In this document: positions 15,607 to 24,829 of the stretch, one piece after another
How positions within the stretch are numbered: the stretch's first letter is position 1
How the letters are laid out: each line of letters starts with the position of its first letter
Origin: Leisingera sp. S132
GTDB lineage: Bacteria; Pseudomonadota; Alphaproteobacteria; Rhodobacterales; Rhodobacteraceae
Assembly (NCBI RefSeq): GCF_025144465.1
Contig: NZ_CP083553.1
Span: 1,362,001 to 1,426,000 of the forward strand
Reading direction: 5' to 3'
Length of the DNA: 64,000 bases
Position numbers and translations under genes: made by a program
Notes under the pieces: model-generated
The model's database searches: none
What the model was told of the DNA's origin: nothing
What the model saw: the letters and a program-made list of their open reading frames with translations, nothing else

Positions 15607-17352
15607 ATGAACCTCTTTACCGATATCCGCACGCTTGTGATTGACAGCCTGACCGCCATGACCGGCGAAGGCGCGCTGCCCGAGGGGCTCGATTTTGCCA
15701 ATGTGGCGGTGGAGCCGCCGCGCGATGCCGCCCATGGCGACATGGCAACCAATGCGGCGATGGTGCTGGCCAAGCCCGCCAAGATGAAGCCGCGCGACAT
15801 TGCCGAGGCGCTGGCAGCCAAGCTGGCCGCGGACGGGCGGATCACCAGCGCTGAGGTGGCAGGCCCCGGCTTCCTCAACCTGCGGCTGGCGCCGGGCGTC
15901 TGGCAGGGTGTTCTGAAATCGGTCCTGGACGCAGGCACGGATTTCGGCCGCTCGGACATGGGCGCAGGCAAGCGCGTGAACGTCGAATATGTCTCCGCCA
16001 ACCCGACCGGTCCCCTGCACGTGGGCCATACCCGCGGTGCGGTGTTCGGCGATGCGCTGGCGGCGCTCTTGGCCTATGCCGGCTATGACGTCACCCGCGA
16101 GTATTACATCAACGACGGCGGCGGCCAGGTCGATGTGCTGGCGCGCTCTGTCTACCTGCGCTACCTGGAGGCGCACGGGCAGGAAGTGGCCTTTGCCGAC
16201 GGCACCTATCCGGGCGACTATCTGGTCCCGGTCGGGCAGGCGCTGAAAGACAAGGTTGGCGATGCCTATGTCGGCAAGGGCGAGGACGTCTGGCTGGCCG
16301 AGGTGCGTGAATTCTCCACCGATGCGATGATGGGGCTGATCCGCGAGGACCTGGCCCAGCTCGGCATCAAGATGGACAAGTTCTATTCCGAGAAATCGCT
16401 CTATGGCACCGGCAAGATCGAGGCGGCGCTGGCCAGCCTGGAAGCCAAGGGGCTGATCTATCAGGGCGTGCTGGAGCCGCCGAAAGGCAAGAAGCCCGAC
16501 GACTGGGAGCCGCGCGAGCAGACGCTGTTCAAATCCACCGATCACGGCGACGACGTGGACCGGGCGGTGAAGAAATCCGATGGCTCCTGGACCTATTTCG
16601 CGCCGGATATCGCCTATCACTACGACAAGGTGGAGCGCGGCTTTGACGAGCTGATCGACATTTTCGGCGCTGACCACGGCGGCTATGTCAAGCGGATGAA
16701 AGCGGCGGTTTCGGCGCTGTCCGACGGCAGGGTGCCGCTGGACATCAAGCTGTGCCAGCTGGTGAAGCTGTTCAAGGACGGCCAGGAATTCAAGATGTCC
16801 AAGCGGGCAGGGACCTTTGTCACCCTGCGCGATGTGGTGGATGCGGTGGGCGCGGATGTCACCCGCTTCATGCTGCTGACGCGCAAGAACGACCAGGGCT
16901 TCGACTTCGACCTCGACAAGGCGCTGGAGCAGTCCAAGGACAACCCGGTGTTCTACGTGCAATATGCGAATGCGCGGATCTGCTCGACCCTGCGCAAGGC
17001 AGAGGAACAGGGGATTGCCGCGGATGACGCCGCCTTGAACGCTGCCGACCTGACCCTGATCGCCGACCCGGCGCAGCTGGCGGTAGCTAGGAAGCTGGCC
17101 GAATGGCCGCGCCAGGTGGAAATCGCCGCCCGCACCCACGAGCCGCACCGGGTGGCCTTCTATCTCTACGACCTCGCCTCCGAGCTGCACGGCCTCTACC
17201 ATCTGGGTAAGTCGAATGAAGGTTTACGCTTCGTTAACGAGAGCAGCCAATCGGCAACACATGCGAATTTGGCGCTGGCGCGGGCCGTTTCCGTTGTCAT
17301 TTCCGCAGGTCTTGGTATTCTTGGCGTCAAACCGGCAGAAGAGATGCGATAA
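15607..17352 (+). CDS. argS: Arginyl-tRNA synthetase
   Basis: 581 residues. Class I synthetase motifs: [14 protein letters not shown] with the HIGH equivalent HVGH at about 138-141, and a KMSKR loop near residue 397. The N-terminal Arg-tRNA-synthetase domain and C-terminal DALR anticodon-binding domain (NARICS...) are in place. It attaches arginine to tRNA-Arg. It leads a group of same-strand genes (SPOR protein, nagZ, scpA, scpB) often found together in Rhodobacteraceae. Confidence 0.97.
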   Translation: MNLFTDIRTLVIDSLTAMTGEGALPEGLDFANVAVEPPRDAAHGDMATNAAMVLAKPAKMKPRDIAEALAAKLAADGRITSAEVAGPGFLNLRLAPGVWQGVLKSVLDAGTDFGRSDMGAGKRVNVEYVSANPTGPLHVGHTRGAVFGDALAALLAYAGYDVTREYYINDGGGQVDVLARSVYLRYLEAHGQEVAFADGTYPGDYLVPVGQALKDKVGDAYVGKGEDVWLAEVREFSTDAMMGLIREDLAQLGIKMDKFYSEKSLYGTGKIEAALASLEAKGLIYQGVLEPPKGKKPDDWEPREQTLFKSTDHGDDVDRAVKKSDGSWTYFAPDIAYHYDKVERGFDELIDIFGADHGGYVKRMKAAVSALSDGRVPLDIKLCQLVKLFKDGQEFKMSKRAGTFVTLRDVVDAVGADVTRFMLLTRKNDQGFDFDLDKALEQSKDNPVFYVQYANARICSTLRKAEEQGIAADDAALNAADLTLIADPAQLAVARKLAEWPRQVEIAARTHEPHRVAFYLYDLASELHGLYHLGKSNEGLRFVNESSQSATHANLALARAVSVVISAGLGILGVKPAEEMR

Positions 17353-17471
17353 CCAAAGGGGCGCAGGCCCCTGCGGACGTAAATCGCGCATTGCGCCGGA
17401 ACGAGGCAGTTCAAGAGATCTGGGAATGCGGTGCCACAGACAGCGCCGCCACCCGGGCAGTGAGGCGGACA

Positions 17472-18686
17472 ATGGCGTATTTTGCGCAGGCGGGCCACGG
17501 CCACGCCTATTCACAGGGCAGTGGCCAGCAGCAGGACACCGCAGCTGGCAGCTCCTCCGGGCAGCAGTACTCCGACCAGCCCTACGCGGGGCAGCATTAC
17601 GGCAGCCAGCAGTATACCGGGCCCGGTGCCGAGCCGGCCTATGGCTATGAGGATACGGCCTATGGCTATCAGCCGGAAGGGCACGGCTATGGCGCCGATG
17701 ACTATGCGGCCTATGCCGCGGCACCTGCGGGCCTGCGGGCACGGTTCTCCAAGAGCCTGAGCATCCTGGGCGCGGTGGCCTCCATTGCGCTGGTCGCAGG
17801 CGTCGGTTTCTGGGGCTACAAGCTGGTGATGCGCGACGTGAGCGGGGTGCCGGTGGTGCGCGCCGCTGAAGGCCCGATGCGCGAGCAGCCCGCAAATCCG
17901 GGCGGCAGCCAGGCAGACCATCAGGGGCTGGCGGTGAATGCGGTGGCGGCCAGCGGCAGCGCCGAGGCGCCCGCGGACCGGCTCACCCTGGCGCCCGCCG
18001 CCATTGAACTGACAGAAGATGACAAGCCGCTGCCGGAACTGGCAGCCGAAGCCGCGCCGGCAGCGGAATTGCCTGCTGTCCCGGCGGAACCGGAACTTCC
18101 CGCTGCCCCGGGTGTCTCAGCCAGTGTCAGCGATGAAGCGGTGGCCTCGTTCCAGAATGGCGATATCGATGCGCTGGTGGCGGAGCTCGCACGCGAAGCA
18201 GAAGACGTCTCTGCTGCGGTTCCCGCCTCGGCAGCAGCCCCGGCGATTGTGCAGCCGGAACCCCTGCAGCCAACACTGGCCGCTACTACCGCGTCTCCGG
18301 CACTGCTGAATGCGCCCGGCGTCAAGGTCTCGCTGCGGCCCTCGGCCCGTCCCGCACGGTTCAGCCCCGCTCCGGCCGCAGCCGCACCGGCAGCGCGTGC
18401 CGGAACCGTAGATGTGGACCCGGCAACCCTGGCCGCCGGCACCCGCCTGGCGCAACTGGGCGCCTATGAAAGCCCGGAGGTCGCGCGCGCGGAATGGAAC
18501 CGCATCAGCGCCCGTTTCCCGGAGTATCTGGACACCAAGCAGCGGGTGATCCAGCGCGCCGAAAGCGGCGGGCGGACCTTCTACCGCTTGCGGGCGATGG
18601 GGTTCGACGGCCTGTCGGATGCGCGCCGGTTCTGCTCGGCGCTGGTGGCGGGCAATGCCGATTGCATTCCGGTAACCACCCGGTAA
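17472..18686 (+). CDS. SPOR domain-containing cell-envelope protein
   Basis: 404 residues from ATG 17472, with GAGGCGG at 17462-17468; an upstream TTG at 17391 would add 27 residues. Layout: Gln/Tyr/Gly-rich cytoplasmic tail (1-90), one membrane helix (about 98-118, ILGAVASIALVAGVGFWGY), a long Ala/Pro/Glu-rich periplasmic linker, and a C-terminal SPOR domain (about 325-400, RLAQLGAYESPEVARAEW). SPOR domains bind denuded glycan strands at the division site. The nagZ gene follows, fitting a peptidoglycan theme. Confidence 0.9.
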   Translation: MAYFAQAGHGHAYSQGSGQQQDTAAGSSSGQQYSDQPYAGQHYGSQQYTGPGAEPAYGYEDTAYGYQPEGHGYGADDYAAYAAAPAGLRARFSKSLSILGAVASIALVAGVGFWGYKLVMRDVSGVPVVRAAEGPMREQPANPGGSQADHQGLAVNAVAASGSAEAPADRLTLAPAAIELTEDDKPLPELAAEAAPAAELPAVPAEPELPAAPGVSASVSDEAVASFQNGDIDALVAELAREAEDVSAAVPASAAAPAIVQPEPLQPTLAATTASPALLNAPGVKVSLRPSARPARFSPAPAAAAPAARAGTVDVDPATLAAGTRLAQLGAYESPEVARAEWNRISARFPEYLDTKQRVIQRAESGGRTFYRLRAMGFDGLSDARRFCSALVAGNADCIPVTTR

Positions 18687-18712
18687 CAGTACCGAGGCAG
18701 ACTTATGTTCCG

Positions 18713-18776
18713 CCCGGCCGAAAGGCCGGGCAGCGCCCGTCCCGCCCCCCACGGGGCGGGCGCTTTGCACCCTCCC
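18713..18776 (+). terminator. GC-rich double hairpin after the SPOR gene
   Basis: A perfect hairpin CCCGGCC/GGCCGGG with a GAAA tetraloop (18713-18730), followed by a second GC-rich inverted repeat around 18732-18765 ending GCGCTTT. The T-run is short, so termination may be partial and allow read-through to nagZ. Confidence 0.55.
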
Positions 18777-18839
18777 CGCCGGGCCGGGCGCAGCCCTTTT
18801 TGTCACTGACCGGGGGAGCGCGACCACCAGGGGGCACTC

Positions 18840-19844
18840 ATGACCTACGGAGCCACGATCCTTGATGCCGAAGGCCTGCGGCTGACAGCGGATGAAAAGG
18901 CGTTCTTCCGTGATGCCGACCCGTTCGGCTTCATCCTGTTTGCCCGAAACCTGGAAGATGTCGAACAGATCCAGGCCCTTTGCGGGGACTTCCGCGAGGC
19001 GGTGGGCCGCAACTGCCCGATCACCATCGATCAGGAGGGCGGACGGGTCCAGCGGCTGCGCAAACCGCTTGCGCGCAACTGGCGCCCCCCGCTGGAGCAT
19101 GTGCAGCTGGCCGGCGAGGATGCCGTGCGGGCGATGTACCTGCGCTACCGTCTGATCGCGCATGAGCTGCACGGGCTGGGCATCGACAGCAACTGCGCTC
19201 CGATTGCTGATATCGCTTTTGCCGAAACCCATGAGTTCCTGCGCAACCGCTGCTATGGCACCAGCGCCGCAACTGTGGCGCGGATTGCCCGCGCAGTGGC
19301 AACCGCGCATCTGGACGGCGGCGTGCTGCCGGTGCTGAAACATATCCCGGGCCATGGCCGCGCCACCGCGGACAGCCACCTGGACCTGCCGCATGTGGCC
19401 AGCCACCCGGAGACGCTGGAGGACAGCGATTTTGCCGCCTTTACAGCGCTCAACGACCTGCCGCTGGGGATGACCGCGCATTTGGTCTATGACGCCTATG
19501 ACGACCAGCCCGCCACCACCTCGCCGGTGATGATGCGGCTGATCCGGGAACGCATCGGCTTTGACGGGCTGATCATGACCGACGATATCTCGATGAAGGC
19601 GCTGCAGGGATCGCTGGCAGACAACGCCCGCGCCTCGCTGGCGGCGGGCTGTGATGTTGTCCTGCTGTGCAATGCCTCGCTGGAGGAACGGAAGGCAGTG
19701 GCTGAGGCTGCCGGCACCATGAGTGAAGCGGCACAGACCCGCGCAGAGCGCGCGCTGGAGGCCCGCCGCGCACCTGTTGCCCTTGACATTATGAGCGCTG
19801 AAAGAGAACTTGCCGCCCTCATGGGCGGGCAGGTGTATGGCTGA
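18840..19844 (+). CDS. nagZ: Beta-N-acetylhexosaminidase
   Basis: 334 residues. Glycoside hydrolase family 3 signature: IDQEGGRVQRL (about residues 62-72), the KHIPGHGRATADSH loop with the catalytic His and Asp (about 169-180), and the nucleophile Asp in LIMTDDISMKAL (about residue 246). NagZ removes GlcNAc from anhydromuropeptides in cytoplasmic peptidoglycan recycling. Anhydro-MurNAc kinase (anmK) is encoded 20 kb away at 39393. The stop overlaps scpA by eight bases. Confidence 0.95.
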   Translation: MTYGATILDAEGLRLTADEKAFFRDADPFGFILFARNLEDVEQIQALCGDFREAVGRNCPITIDQEGGRVQRLRKPLARNWRPPLEHVQLAGEDAVRAMYLRYRLIAHELHGLGIDSNCAPIADIAFAETHEFLRNRCYGTSAATVARIARAVATAHLDGGVLPVLKHIPGHGRATADSHLDLPHVASHPETLEDSDFAAFTALNDLPLGMTAHLVYDAYDDQPATTSPVMMRLIRERIGFDGLIMTDDISMKALQGSLADNARASLAAGCDVVLLCNASLEERKAVAEAAGTMSEAAQTRAERALEARRAPVALDIMSAERELAALMGGQVYG

Positions 19845-20631
19845 GCAGACACTTTTTTCAGAAGCGGACACGAGCGTAGAGGAACGGCTGGCGGCCGAGG
19901 CCCTGATCGTGGATGTGGACGGGTTCGAAGGCCCGCTCGACCTGCTGCTGACGCTGTCGCGCACGCAGAAAGTCGACCTGCGCAAGATCTCCGTTCTGGA
20001 GCTGGCCAAGCAGTACCTGGCCTTTGTCGAGAAGGCCAAGGAACTGCGCATTGAGCTGGCGGCCGATTATCTGGTGATGGCGGCCTGGCTGGCGTTTCTG
20101 AAGTCCCGCCTGCTGCTGCCCCCCGACCCGGAAGAAGAGGGGCCGTCGGGCGAAGAACTGGCCGCCCACCTGGCGTTCCAGCTGGAACGCCTCCAGGCGA
20201 TGCGCGACGCCGCCGCACGGCTGATGGGGCGCGACCGGCTGGGCCGCGACTTCTTTGCCCGCGGCGAGGAAGAGAGCGTCGCCCGCATCAAGACCGTGAC
20301 CTATACCGCCAACCTTCTGGACCTGATGCAGGCCTATGCCCGCATCCGCACCAAGGAGGACTTCCGCCCCTTCGTGATGGACCGCGACTCGGTCTTCACC
20401 ATGGAGGAGGCGCTGGACCGGATGCGGCATCTGCTGGGCTTTACCGGCGACTGGACCGACCTGATCAGTTATCTGCCGGACGGCTGGCACAGCGATCCGG
20501 TCAAGCGCCGTTCAGCGACCGCGGCGACCTTTGCCGCCTCGCTGCAGCTGGTCAAGGAAGGCAAGGCAGAGCTGCGCCAGAGCGAAACATTTGCGCCCAT
20601 TCAGCTGCGCAGCCTCGACGAGGATACCTGA
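19837..20631 (+). CDS. scpA: Segregation and condensation protein A
   Basis: 264 residues from ATG 19837, overlapping the nagZ 3' end. It has the kleisin family pattern FEGPLDLLLTLSRTQKVDLRKISVLELAKQY in two adjoining parts from about residue 30, and a C-terminal winged-helix region. ScpA bridges SMC heads and with ScpB organises and segregates the chromosome. The stop overlaps the scpB start by one base. Confidence 0.95.
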   Translation: MAEQTLFSEADTSVEERLAAEALIVDVDGFEGPLDLLLTLSRTQKVDLRKISVLELAKQYLAFVEKAKELRIELAADYLVMAAWLAFLKSRLLLPPDPEEEGPSGEELAAHLAFQLERLQAMRDAAARLMGRDRLGRDFFARGEEESVARIKTVTYTANLLDLMQAYARIRTKEDFRPFVMDRDSVFTMEEALDRMRHLLGFTGDWTDLISYLPDGWHSDPVKRRSATAATFAASLQLVKEGKAELRQSETFAPIQLRSLDEDT

Positions 20632-21308
20632 TGGAAGATCAGATCATGGACGCGGCCGGCAGCTCTGGCCGGACCGAAAACGACACCTTGTTTGACGCGC
20701 CGCCGATGGCAGAGCAGGAGCGGATGGTCGAGGCGGTGCTGTTCGCCAGCGCCGAGCCTGTTACCCTGCGCGACCTTGAGGGCCGCATGCCGCCCGGCTG
20801 CAACCCGCGCGAGGCGCTGGAGCATCTGCGCAAGCGCTATGAGGGGCGCGGCGTGCGTGTCGTGCGCCTGGGCGATGCCTGGGCGATCCGAACCGCGCCG
20901 GATCTCGGCTTTCTGATGCAGAAGGAAACCACCGAGCTGCGCAAGCTGAGCCGCGCCGCCATCGAAACCCTGGCCATTGTTGCCTATCACCAGCCGGTGA
21001 CCCGGGCGGAGATCGAGGAAATCCGCGGTGTTTCAGTGTCGCGCGGCACCATCGACCAGTTGATGGAGATGGACTGGATCCGCCTGGGCCGCCGCCGGAT
21101 GACGCCGGGCCGCCCGGTGACATTTGTGGTGACCCCGGATTTCCTGGACCATTTCGGCCTCGAAAGCGCCCGCGACCTGCCAGGCCTCAAGGAACTGCGC
21201 GCCGCGGGCCTTTTGGAGAACCGGCCGCCGCCGGGCAGCCTGCCGCTGGGTCAGGGCGGCGACGAGGACGACGAGGCGGAAGAACAGGCCGAACTGTTCG
21301 AGGAGTGA
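20631..21308 (+). CDS. scpB: Segregation and condensation protein B
   Basis: 225 residues. Two winged-helix domains typical of ScpB, including AAIETLAIVAYHQPVTRAEI followed by EIRGVSVSRGTIDQL. The C-terminus is extended and acidic (EDDEAEEQAELFEE). It forms a dimer that supports ScpA in the SMC condensin. Translationally coupled to scpA (TGATG). In many relatives tatABC comes next; here a small basic protein and an MFS gene follow. Confidence 0.95.
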   Translation: MEDQIMDAAGSSGRTENDTLFDAPPMAEQERMVEAVLFASAEPVTLRDLEGRMPPGCNPREALEHLRKRYEGRGVRVVRLGDAWAIRTAPDLGFLMQKETTELRKLSRAAIETLAIVAYHQPVTRAEIEEIRGVSVSRGTIDQLMEMDWIRLGRRRMTPGRPVTFVVTPDFLDHFGLESARDLPGLKELRAAGLLENRPPPGSLPLGQGGDEDDEAEEQAELFEE

Positions 21309-21389
21309 TGCCCCGGCGCTTCGGAACGCCCGGAAATTGCCGCATTGGTTTTCTAAGATGCCCGCAAGGCTAGGCAGAGGACTGAGGCC

Positions 21390-21587
21390 ATGAATGCGAA
21401 CTGGATCATCCGCATGGTGCTGCGCCGCCTGATCGGGCGTGCGGTCAATGCCGGGCTGCGCCGCGCCGCACAGCACGGTGCGCAGCGCCTGGGCAAGAGC
21501 AAGGGGCCGGCGCCTGGATTCGGACCTGGCCCCAGCCCGCAACGCAAATTCCGCAATGCAAGGTCGCGCATTCCCAAGGTCAAGTAG
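21390..21587 (+). CDS. Small basic protein, 65 residues
   Basis: Starts MNANWIIRMVLRRLIGRAVNAGL, an amphipathic N-terminal helix, followed by a basic Gly/Pro tail. GAGG precedes the ATG. Similar short proteins occur in roseobacters, as far as I recall, with no known role. Its last eight bases overlap the end of the convergent MFS gene. Confidence 0.6.
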   Translation: MNANWIIRMVLRRLIGRAVNAGLRRAAQHGAQRLGKSKGPAPGFGPGPSPQRKFRNARSRIPKVK

Positions 21588-22734
21588 CGGAACCGGCAGC
21601 CAGCGCGCCGGGCTTGTGCCGGAGGCCAAGCGCCTCAGCCGCGCCGCTGAGCGCCAGCAGCGCGGACAGCATCAGGCAGCCCGCCAAACCCCAGGCTGCG
21701 AACAGCAGCCCGCCCGCAAAGGGTGCTGCAAACACACAGAGGTAAGTGACGGTGCTGTAAAGGCCCATGATCGCGCCGCGCTGCGCAGGTTCCAGCGCCG
21801 TGAGTCGCGCCACCAGCAGGTTGAGGGCAAGATGCTGGAACACGCCCCAGATCAGGGCAGCCCCCAGCAACAGCAGGTATTCCGGCGCAACGGTCATCAT
21901 CAGCAGGTAGCTGGCTGCGACCGCCAGCAGCACCGGCGCGGTGGCGCGGGCCAGCCCCAGGCGGTCCAAGAGCGGATCCAGCAGCACCGCAAGGCCAAAG
22001 CCGATACCGTAGAACAGCGGCAACAGACCCGCCTGCGTGGTGCTGAGGCCAAGCGCTTGGGTGATATGGGCGCCGGTGAAGAAATAGCTGCTGTAAAACC
22101 CCATCATCAGCAGCGCGGTTGCGAGCAGGCCGCGGAAAATCCCCGGCACTCGCAGCGCCGTCAGCGGCGAGGTCGCCTGGCCGCTGGGGCTGCCCGCGGC
22201 GCGCAGCGAAGCGGAAGCGGCCCACAGCAGCAGCGCCACGCCCGCCAGCGCGCCATAGACCACGCGCCAGCCCGCGAGGTCGGTGGCCCAGGCGCTGACG
22301 CTGACACCCAGCACCATCGACACCGTCCAGCCCGCCAGCACGTAGCCCAGCACCCGCGCTTCGCGTCCCTTGGGGGCAATCACCATTGCCAGCGTGTAGA
22401 TCGAGGGCAGGGCGGCTCCGGCCGCCAGCCCGCAGAGCGCCTGCGCGGCCATCAGTGTCCAGACATCCGGCGCTGCGGCACTGGCGCCCAGCCCGGCCCC
22501 CAGCAGCAGGAGTGCCGCGCGCATCAGCCGCCCGGCGCCGATCCGGTCCCCTAGCGGCGCCAGCAGCAAGGCTGCGGCGGCGACCCCCAGCCCATAAGCA
22601 CTGGCGGCCCGCATCACCTCTGCCGTGGTGGCATTCAGGGTTTCGCTGACAGCCGTCACCACCGGCGACAGCAGCAGGGAGTTGGCACCAATCACGCCAA
22701 TGGCGCTCATCAGGATCAGAATCGGGGTTCGCAT
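21580..22734 (-). CDS. Major facilitator superfamily transporter
   Basis: 384 residues with twelve predicted membrane helices and the motif LGDRIGAGRLMRAAL in the 2-3 loop, typical of MFS drug/metabolite efflux carriers. Divergently transcribed from an Lrp/AsnC regulator gene with 71 bases between, a layout that often means the regulator controls the transporter in response to its substrate. The substrate is unknown. Confidence 0.88.
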   Translation of the reverse strand: MRTPILILMSAIGVIGANSLLLSPVVTAVSETLNATTAEVMRAASAYGLGVAAAALLLAPLGDRIGAGRLMRAALLLLGAGLGASAAAPDVWTLMAAQALCGLAAGAALPSIYTLAMVIAPKGREARVLGYVLAGWTVSMVLGVSVSAWATDLAGWRVVYGALAGVALLLWAASASLRAAGSPSGQATSPLTALRVPGIFRGLLATALLMMGFYSSYFFTGAHITQALGLSTTQAGLLPLFYGIGFGLAVLLDPLLDRLGLARATAPVLLAVAASYLLMMTVAPEYLLLLGAALIWGVFQHLALNLLVARLTALEPAQRGAIMGLYSTVTYLCVFAAPFAGGLLFAAWGLAGCLMLSALLALSGAAEALGLRHKPGALAAGSAT

Positions 22735-22753
22735 GGGTTTACCTTGAAGAATG

Positions 22754-22779
22754 TTCAGGTATATTTGCTAAATGCTGAA
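22754..22779. promoter_or_regulatory. Possible operator between MFS and Lrp-family genes
   Basis: Inverted repeat TTCAG (22754-22758) and CTGAA (22775-22779) with an AT-rich 16-bp spacer in the 71-base divergent intergenic region. The symmetry is short, so this is a weak candidate for autoregulatory binding by the Lrp-family protein. Confidence 0.3.
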
Positions 22780-22805
22780 AAAAGTTCTGTGAAGGTGGGG
22801 CGGAT

Positions 22806-23339
22806 ATGGTCAGAGGAAAAACAGATGAGGTTCGGAGGAACGGCGGGCCTGCCCGCGTTCCGGACGCGTTGGACCGAAAAATATTAGGCGCGCTGAGCGT
22901 CGATGCGACCCTGTCCTATGCTGCCATCGGGCACGTGGCGGGCCTCTCGGCACCGGCGGTGCATGAGCGGGTGAAGCGGCTCAGGGCCTCCGGTGCGATC
23001 CGGGCAACGGTGGCGCAGCTGGACGGGCCTGCGGTGGGCAAGCCGATGCTGGCCTTCATCCATGTGGACACGGTCGGCTGGGGCAAAACGGCGGAACTCA
23101 TGTCGCTGGAAGCCTGGCCGGAGGTGGAGGAGATCCACACCGCCACCGGCGACACCTGCCTGATCCTCAAGGTGCGGGTGGCCTCGCCGCATGCGCTGGA
23201 GGGGCTGCTGGCCCGGATCTATGACGTCGAAGGGGTGCGCGGCACCCGCACCTATATGACGCTTTCCACCCATCTGGAGCGCACCGTGCAGGCTGGCGTC
23301 AGCGCAGAGCTGGAGGAGGATCTGTATATCAAGCGTTGA
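22806..23339 (+). CDS. Lrp/AsnC family transcriptional regulator
   Basis: 177 residues. An unusually long N-terminal lead of about 20 residues is followed by the AsnC-type helix-turn-helix (LDRKILGALSVDATLSYAAI and LSAPAVHERVKRL) and a C-terminal RAM/AsnC ligand-binding domain (EVEEIHTATGDTCLILKV). Such proteins sense amino acids and form octamers. The divergent MFS gene is its most likely target. Confidence 0.9.
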   Translation: MVRGKTDEVRRNGGPARVPDALDRKILGALSVDATLSYAAIGHVAGLSAPAVHERVKRLRASGAIRATVAQLDGPAVGKPMLAFIHVDTVGWGKTAELMSLEAWPEVEEIHTATGDTCLILKVRVASPHALEGLLARIYDVEGVRGTRTYMTLSTHLERTVQAGVSAELEEDLYIKR

Positions 23340-23355
23340 GGGCGCGGACGGGCGC

Positions 23356-23377
23356 CGCCCGGCGGTGCCGCCGGGCG
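23356..23377. terminator. Perfect GC hairpin between convergent genes
   Basis: Arms CGCCCGGCGG (23356-23365) and CCGCCGGGCG (23368-23377) with a two-base gap, lying between the Lrp gene stop and the dCTP deaminase stop. No T-run, so Rho-independent termination is uncertain. Confidence 0.45.
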
Positions 23378-23383
23378 AAAGGG

Positions 23384-24463
23384 TCAAGCAGGCGTCTTGA
23401 AATGCTTGGACAGCTTCAGCCCCTGGCCCTGGTAGTTGGAGGCAATGCCCGCGCCGTAAAGCTGTTCCGGCACCTCGGCCATCTTCTCATAGACCAGGCG
23501 GCCCACGACCTGCCCGTGCTCCAGCACAAAGGGCGCCTCGTGGCAGCGCACCTCCAGCACCCCGCGCGAGCCGGTGCCGCCAGCCGCGTCATGGCCGAAG
23601 CCGGGGTCGAAAAAGCCCGCATAATGCACCCGGAATTCGCCGACCATCGCCAGATAGGGCGCCATCTCCGCCGCATAGGCGGGCGGGATATGCACCGCCT
23701 CGCGGCTGACCAGAATATAGAATGCGCCGGGGTCCAGGATGATGCGGCCATCCTTGGTGCGGACCTCTTCCCAGTACTCCTGCGGGTCGTATTCGCCGAT
23801 CCGGTCCAGGTCGATGACGCCGGTGTGCGGTTTGGCGCGGTAGCCGACCAGATCGGTGCCGGGCAGTTTCAGATCGACGGAAAAGCCCAGCCCGTCCTCG
23901 ATCACCGCCTCGCCATTCACCAGCGGGGTGCCGGCGTGCAGCATCTTGAGCTCTGCGTCCGACAGAACCGCCTGGCCGGTGCGGAAGCGGATCTGGTTGA
24001 GCCGCATGCCCGGGCGCACCAGCACCGAGAAGGAGCGCGGGCAGATCTCGGCAAAAAGCGGGCCGGTGTAACCGGGCTTGATGCGGTCAAACTCCTCGCC
24101 GCCGTCGGTGATGGTGCGGGTCAGGAGGTCCAGCCGCCCGGTGGAGCTTTTGGCGTTGGCGACGGCGGATACATCGCCGGGCAGCGCCAGCCCTTCCATC
24201 AGCGGCACCACGTAGACGCAGCCCTTCTCCAGCACTGCGCCATTGCTCAGGTCGATCCGGTGCATCTCGAATTCGGTCAGCCGGTCGGAAACGCTGCGGC
24301 CCTGGCCGGCCAGAAACGACGCCCGCACCCGGTAGGCGATGCTGCCGAGGCGCAGGTCGAGGCTGGCGGGCTGCACCTGGCCCTCCACCAGCGGCGTGCT
24401 GACGGTGATCTCCCCGCGTTCCAGCATCATTTCAATGGTTTGGCTGGGCAAAACGCCTGTCAT
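23384..24463 (-). CDS. dcd: 2'-deoxycytidine 5'-triphosphate deaminase, double-length form
   Basis: 359 residues from ATG 24463 (GGACAGGAA upstream), about twice the length of the E. coli enzyme. Both halves resemble the dUTPase/dCTP-deaminase fold: the N half contains QPASLDLRLGS and AKSSTGRLDLLT, the C half contains ILDPGAFYILVSRE and HYAGFFDPGFG. The enzyme converts dCTP to dUTP for dTTP synthesis. The fused form is known from alphaproteobacteria. Confidence 0.88.
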   Translation of the reverse strand: MTGVLPSQTIEMMLERGEITVSTPLVEGQVQPASLDLRLGSIAYRVRASFLAGQGRSVSDRLTEFEMHRIDLSNGAVLEKGCVYVVPLMEGLALPGDVSAVANAKSSTGRLDLLTRTITDGGEEFDRIKPGYTGPLFAEICPRSFSVLVRPGMRLNQIRFRTGQAVLSDAELKMLHAGTPLVNGEAVIEDGLGFSVDLKLPGTDLVGYRAKPHTGVIDLDRIGEYDPQEYWEEVRTKDGRIILDPGAFYILVSREAVHIPPAYAAEMAPYLAMVGEFRVHYAGFFDPGFGHDAAGGTGSRGVLEVRCHEAPFVLEHGQVVGRLVYEKMAEVPEQLYGAGIASNYQGQGLKLSKHFKTPA

Positions 24464-24551
24464 TTCCTGTCCCCCTCCGCGCGCCGGCTTTGCGGCGATG
24501 CTGTCCCATCCGGGCGCCATGCGCAATCGGCAAAGCTGGTTCCGGATGTGA

Positions 24552-24585
24552 AAACGCCCGGGTGCGTGAACACCCGGGCGTTTTT
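24552..24585 (-). terminator. Bidirectional terminator downstream of tRNA-Pro
   Basis: Perfect 14-bp stem AAAACGCCCGGGTG (24552-24565) and CACCCGGGCGTTTT (24572-24585), loop CGTGAA. It lies five bases beyond the 3' end of the tRNA and gives a T-rich tail in both directions. Confidence 0.85.
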
Positions 24586-24590
24586 CATAT

Positions 24591-24667
24591 GGTCGGGCTA
24601 GCAGGACTCGAACCTGCGACCTTCCGTCCCCCAGACGGACGCGCTACCAGGCTGCGCCATAGCCCGT
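24591..24667 (-). tRNA. tRNA-Pro (anticodon GGG)
   Basis: Complete cloverleaf on the minus strand: acceptor CGGGCTA paired with TAGCCCG, a D-arm with GCGCAGCCTGGTAGCGC, anticodon stem TCCGT/ACGGA around loop CTGGGGG, T-arm GCAGG-TTCGAGT-CCTGC, discriminator A, and encoded CCA. The anticodon reads CCC and CCT proline codons. Confidence 0.97.
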
Positions 24668-24829
24668 TGCAAAGCCTTCTAACCGTTTTCGCGGCAGGGG
24701 CAAGAGGGGGCGGCAAGATTTTTTGCGGCCCCGCAAAGAAATTCAGCAGTCAGAAGCAGTTGACGGGTCAGGCACAGATGGCAGCCGTTTCCCGGGCCGG
24801 AATTCGCGCCGAATTCCGGTTTGGCGGCC

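Noticed and set aside
15031-17202. A 723-codon open frame antisense to argS
   Set aside because: GC-rich antisense shadow; argS on the other strand has all its motifs.
18117-20051. A 644-codon minus-strand frame across the SPOR gene and nagZ
   Set aside because: Antisense shadow over two well-supported genes.
24591-24667. tRNA-Pro as an integration site for a mobile element
   Set aside because: No integrase, no second copy of the tRNA 3' end nearby, and core genes on both sides.
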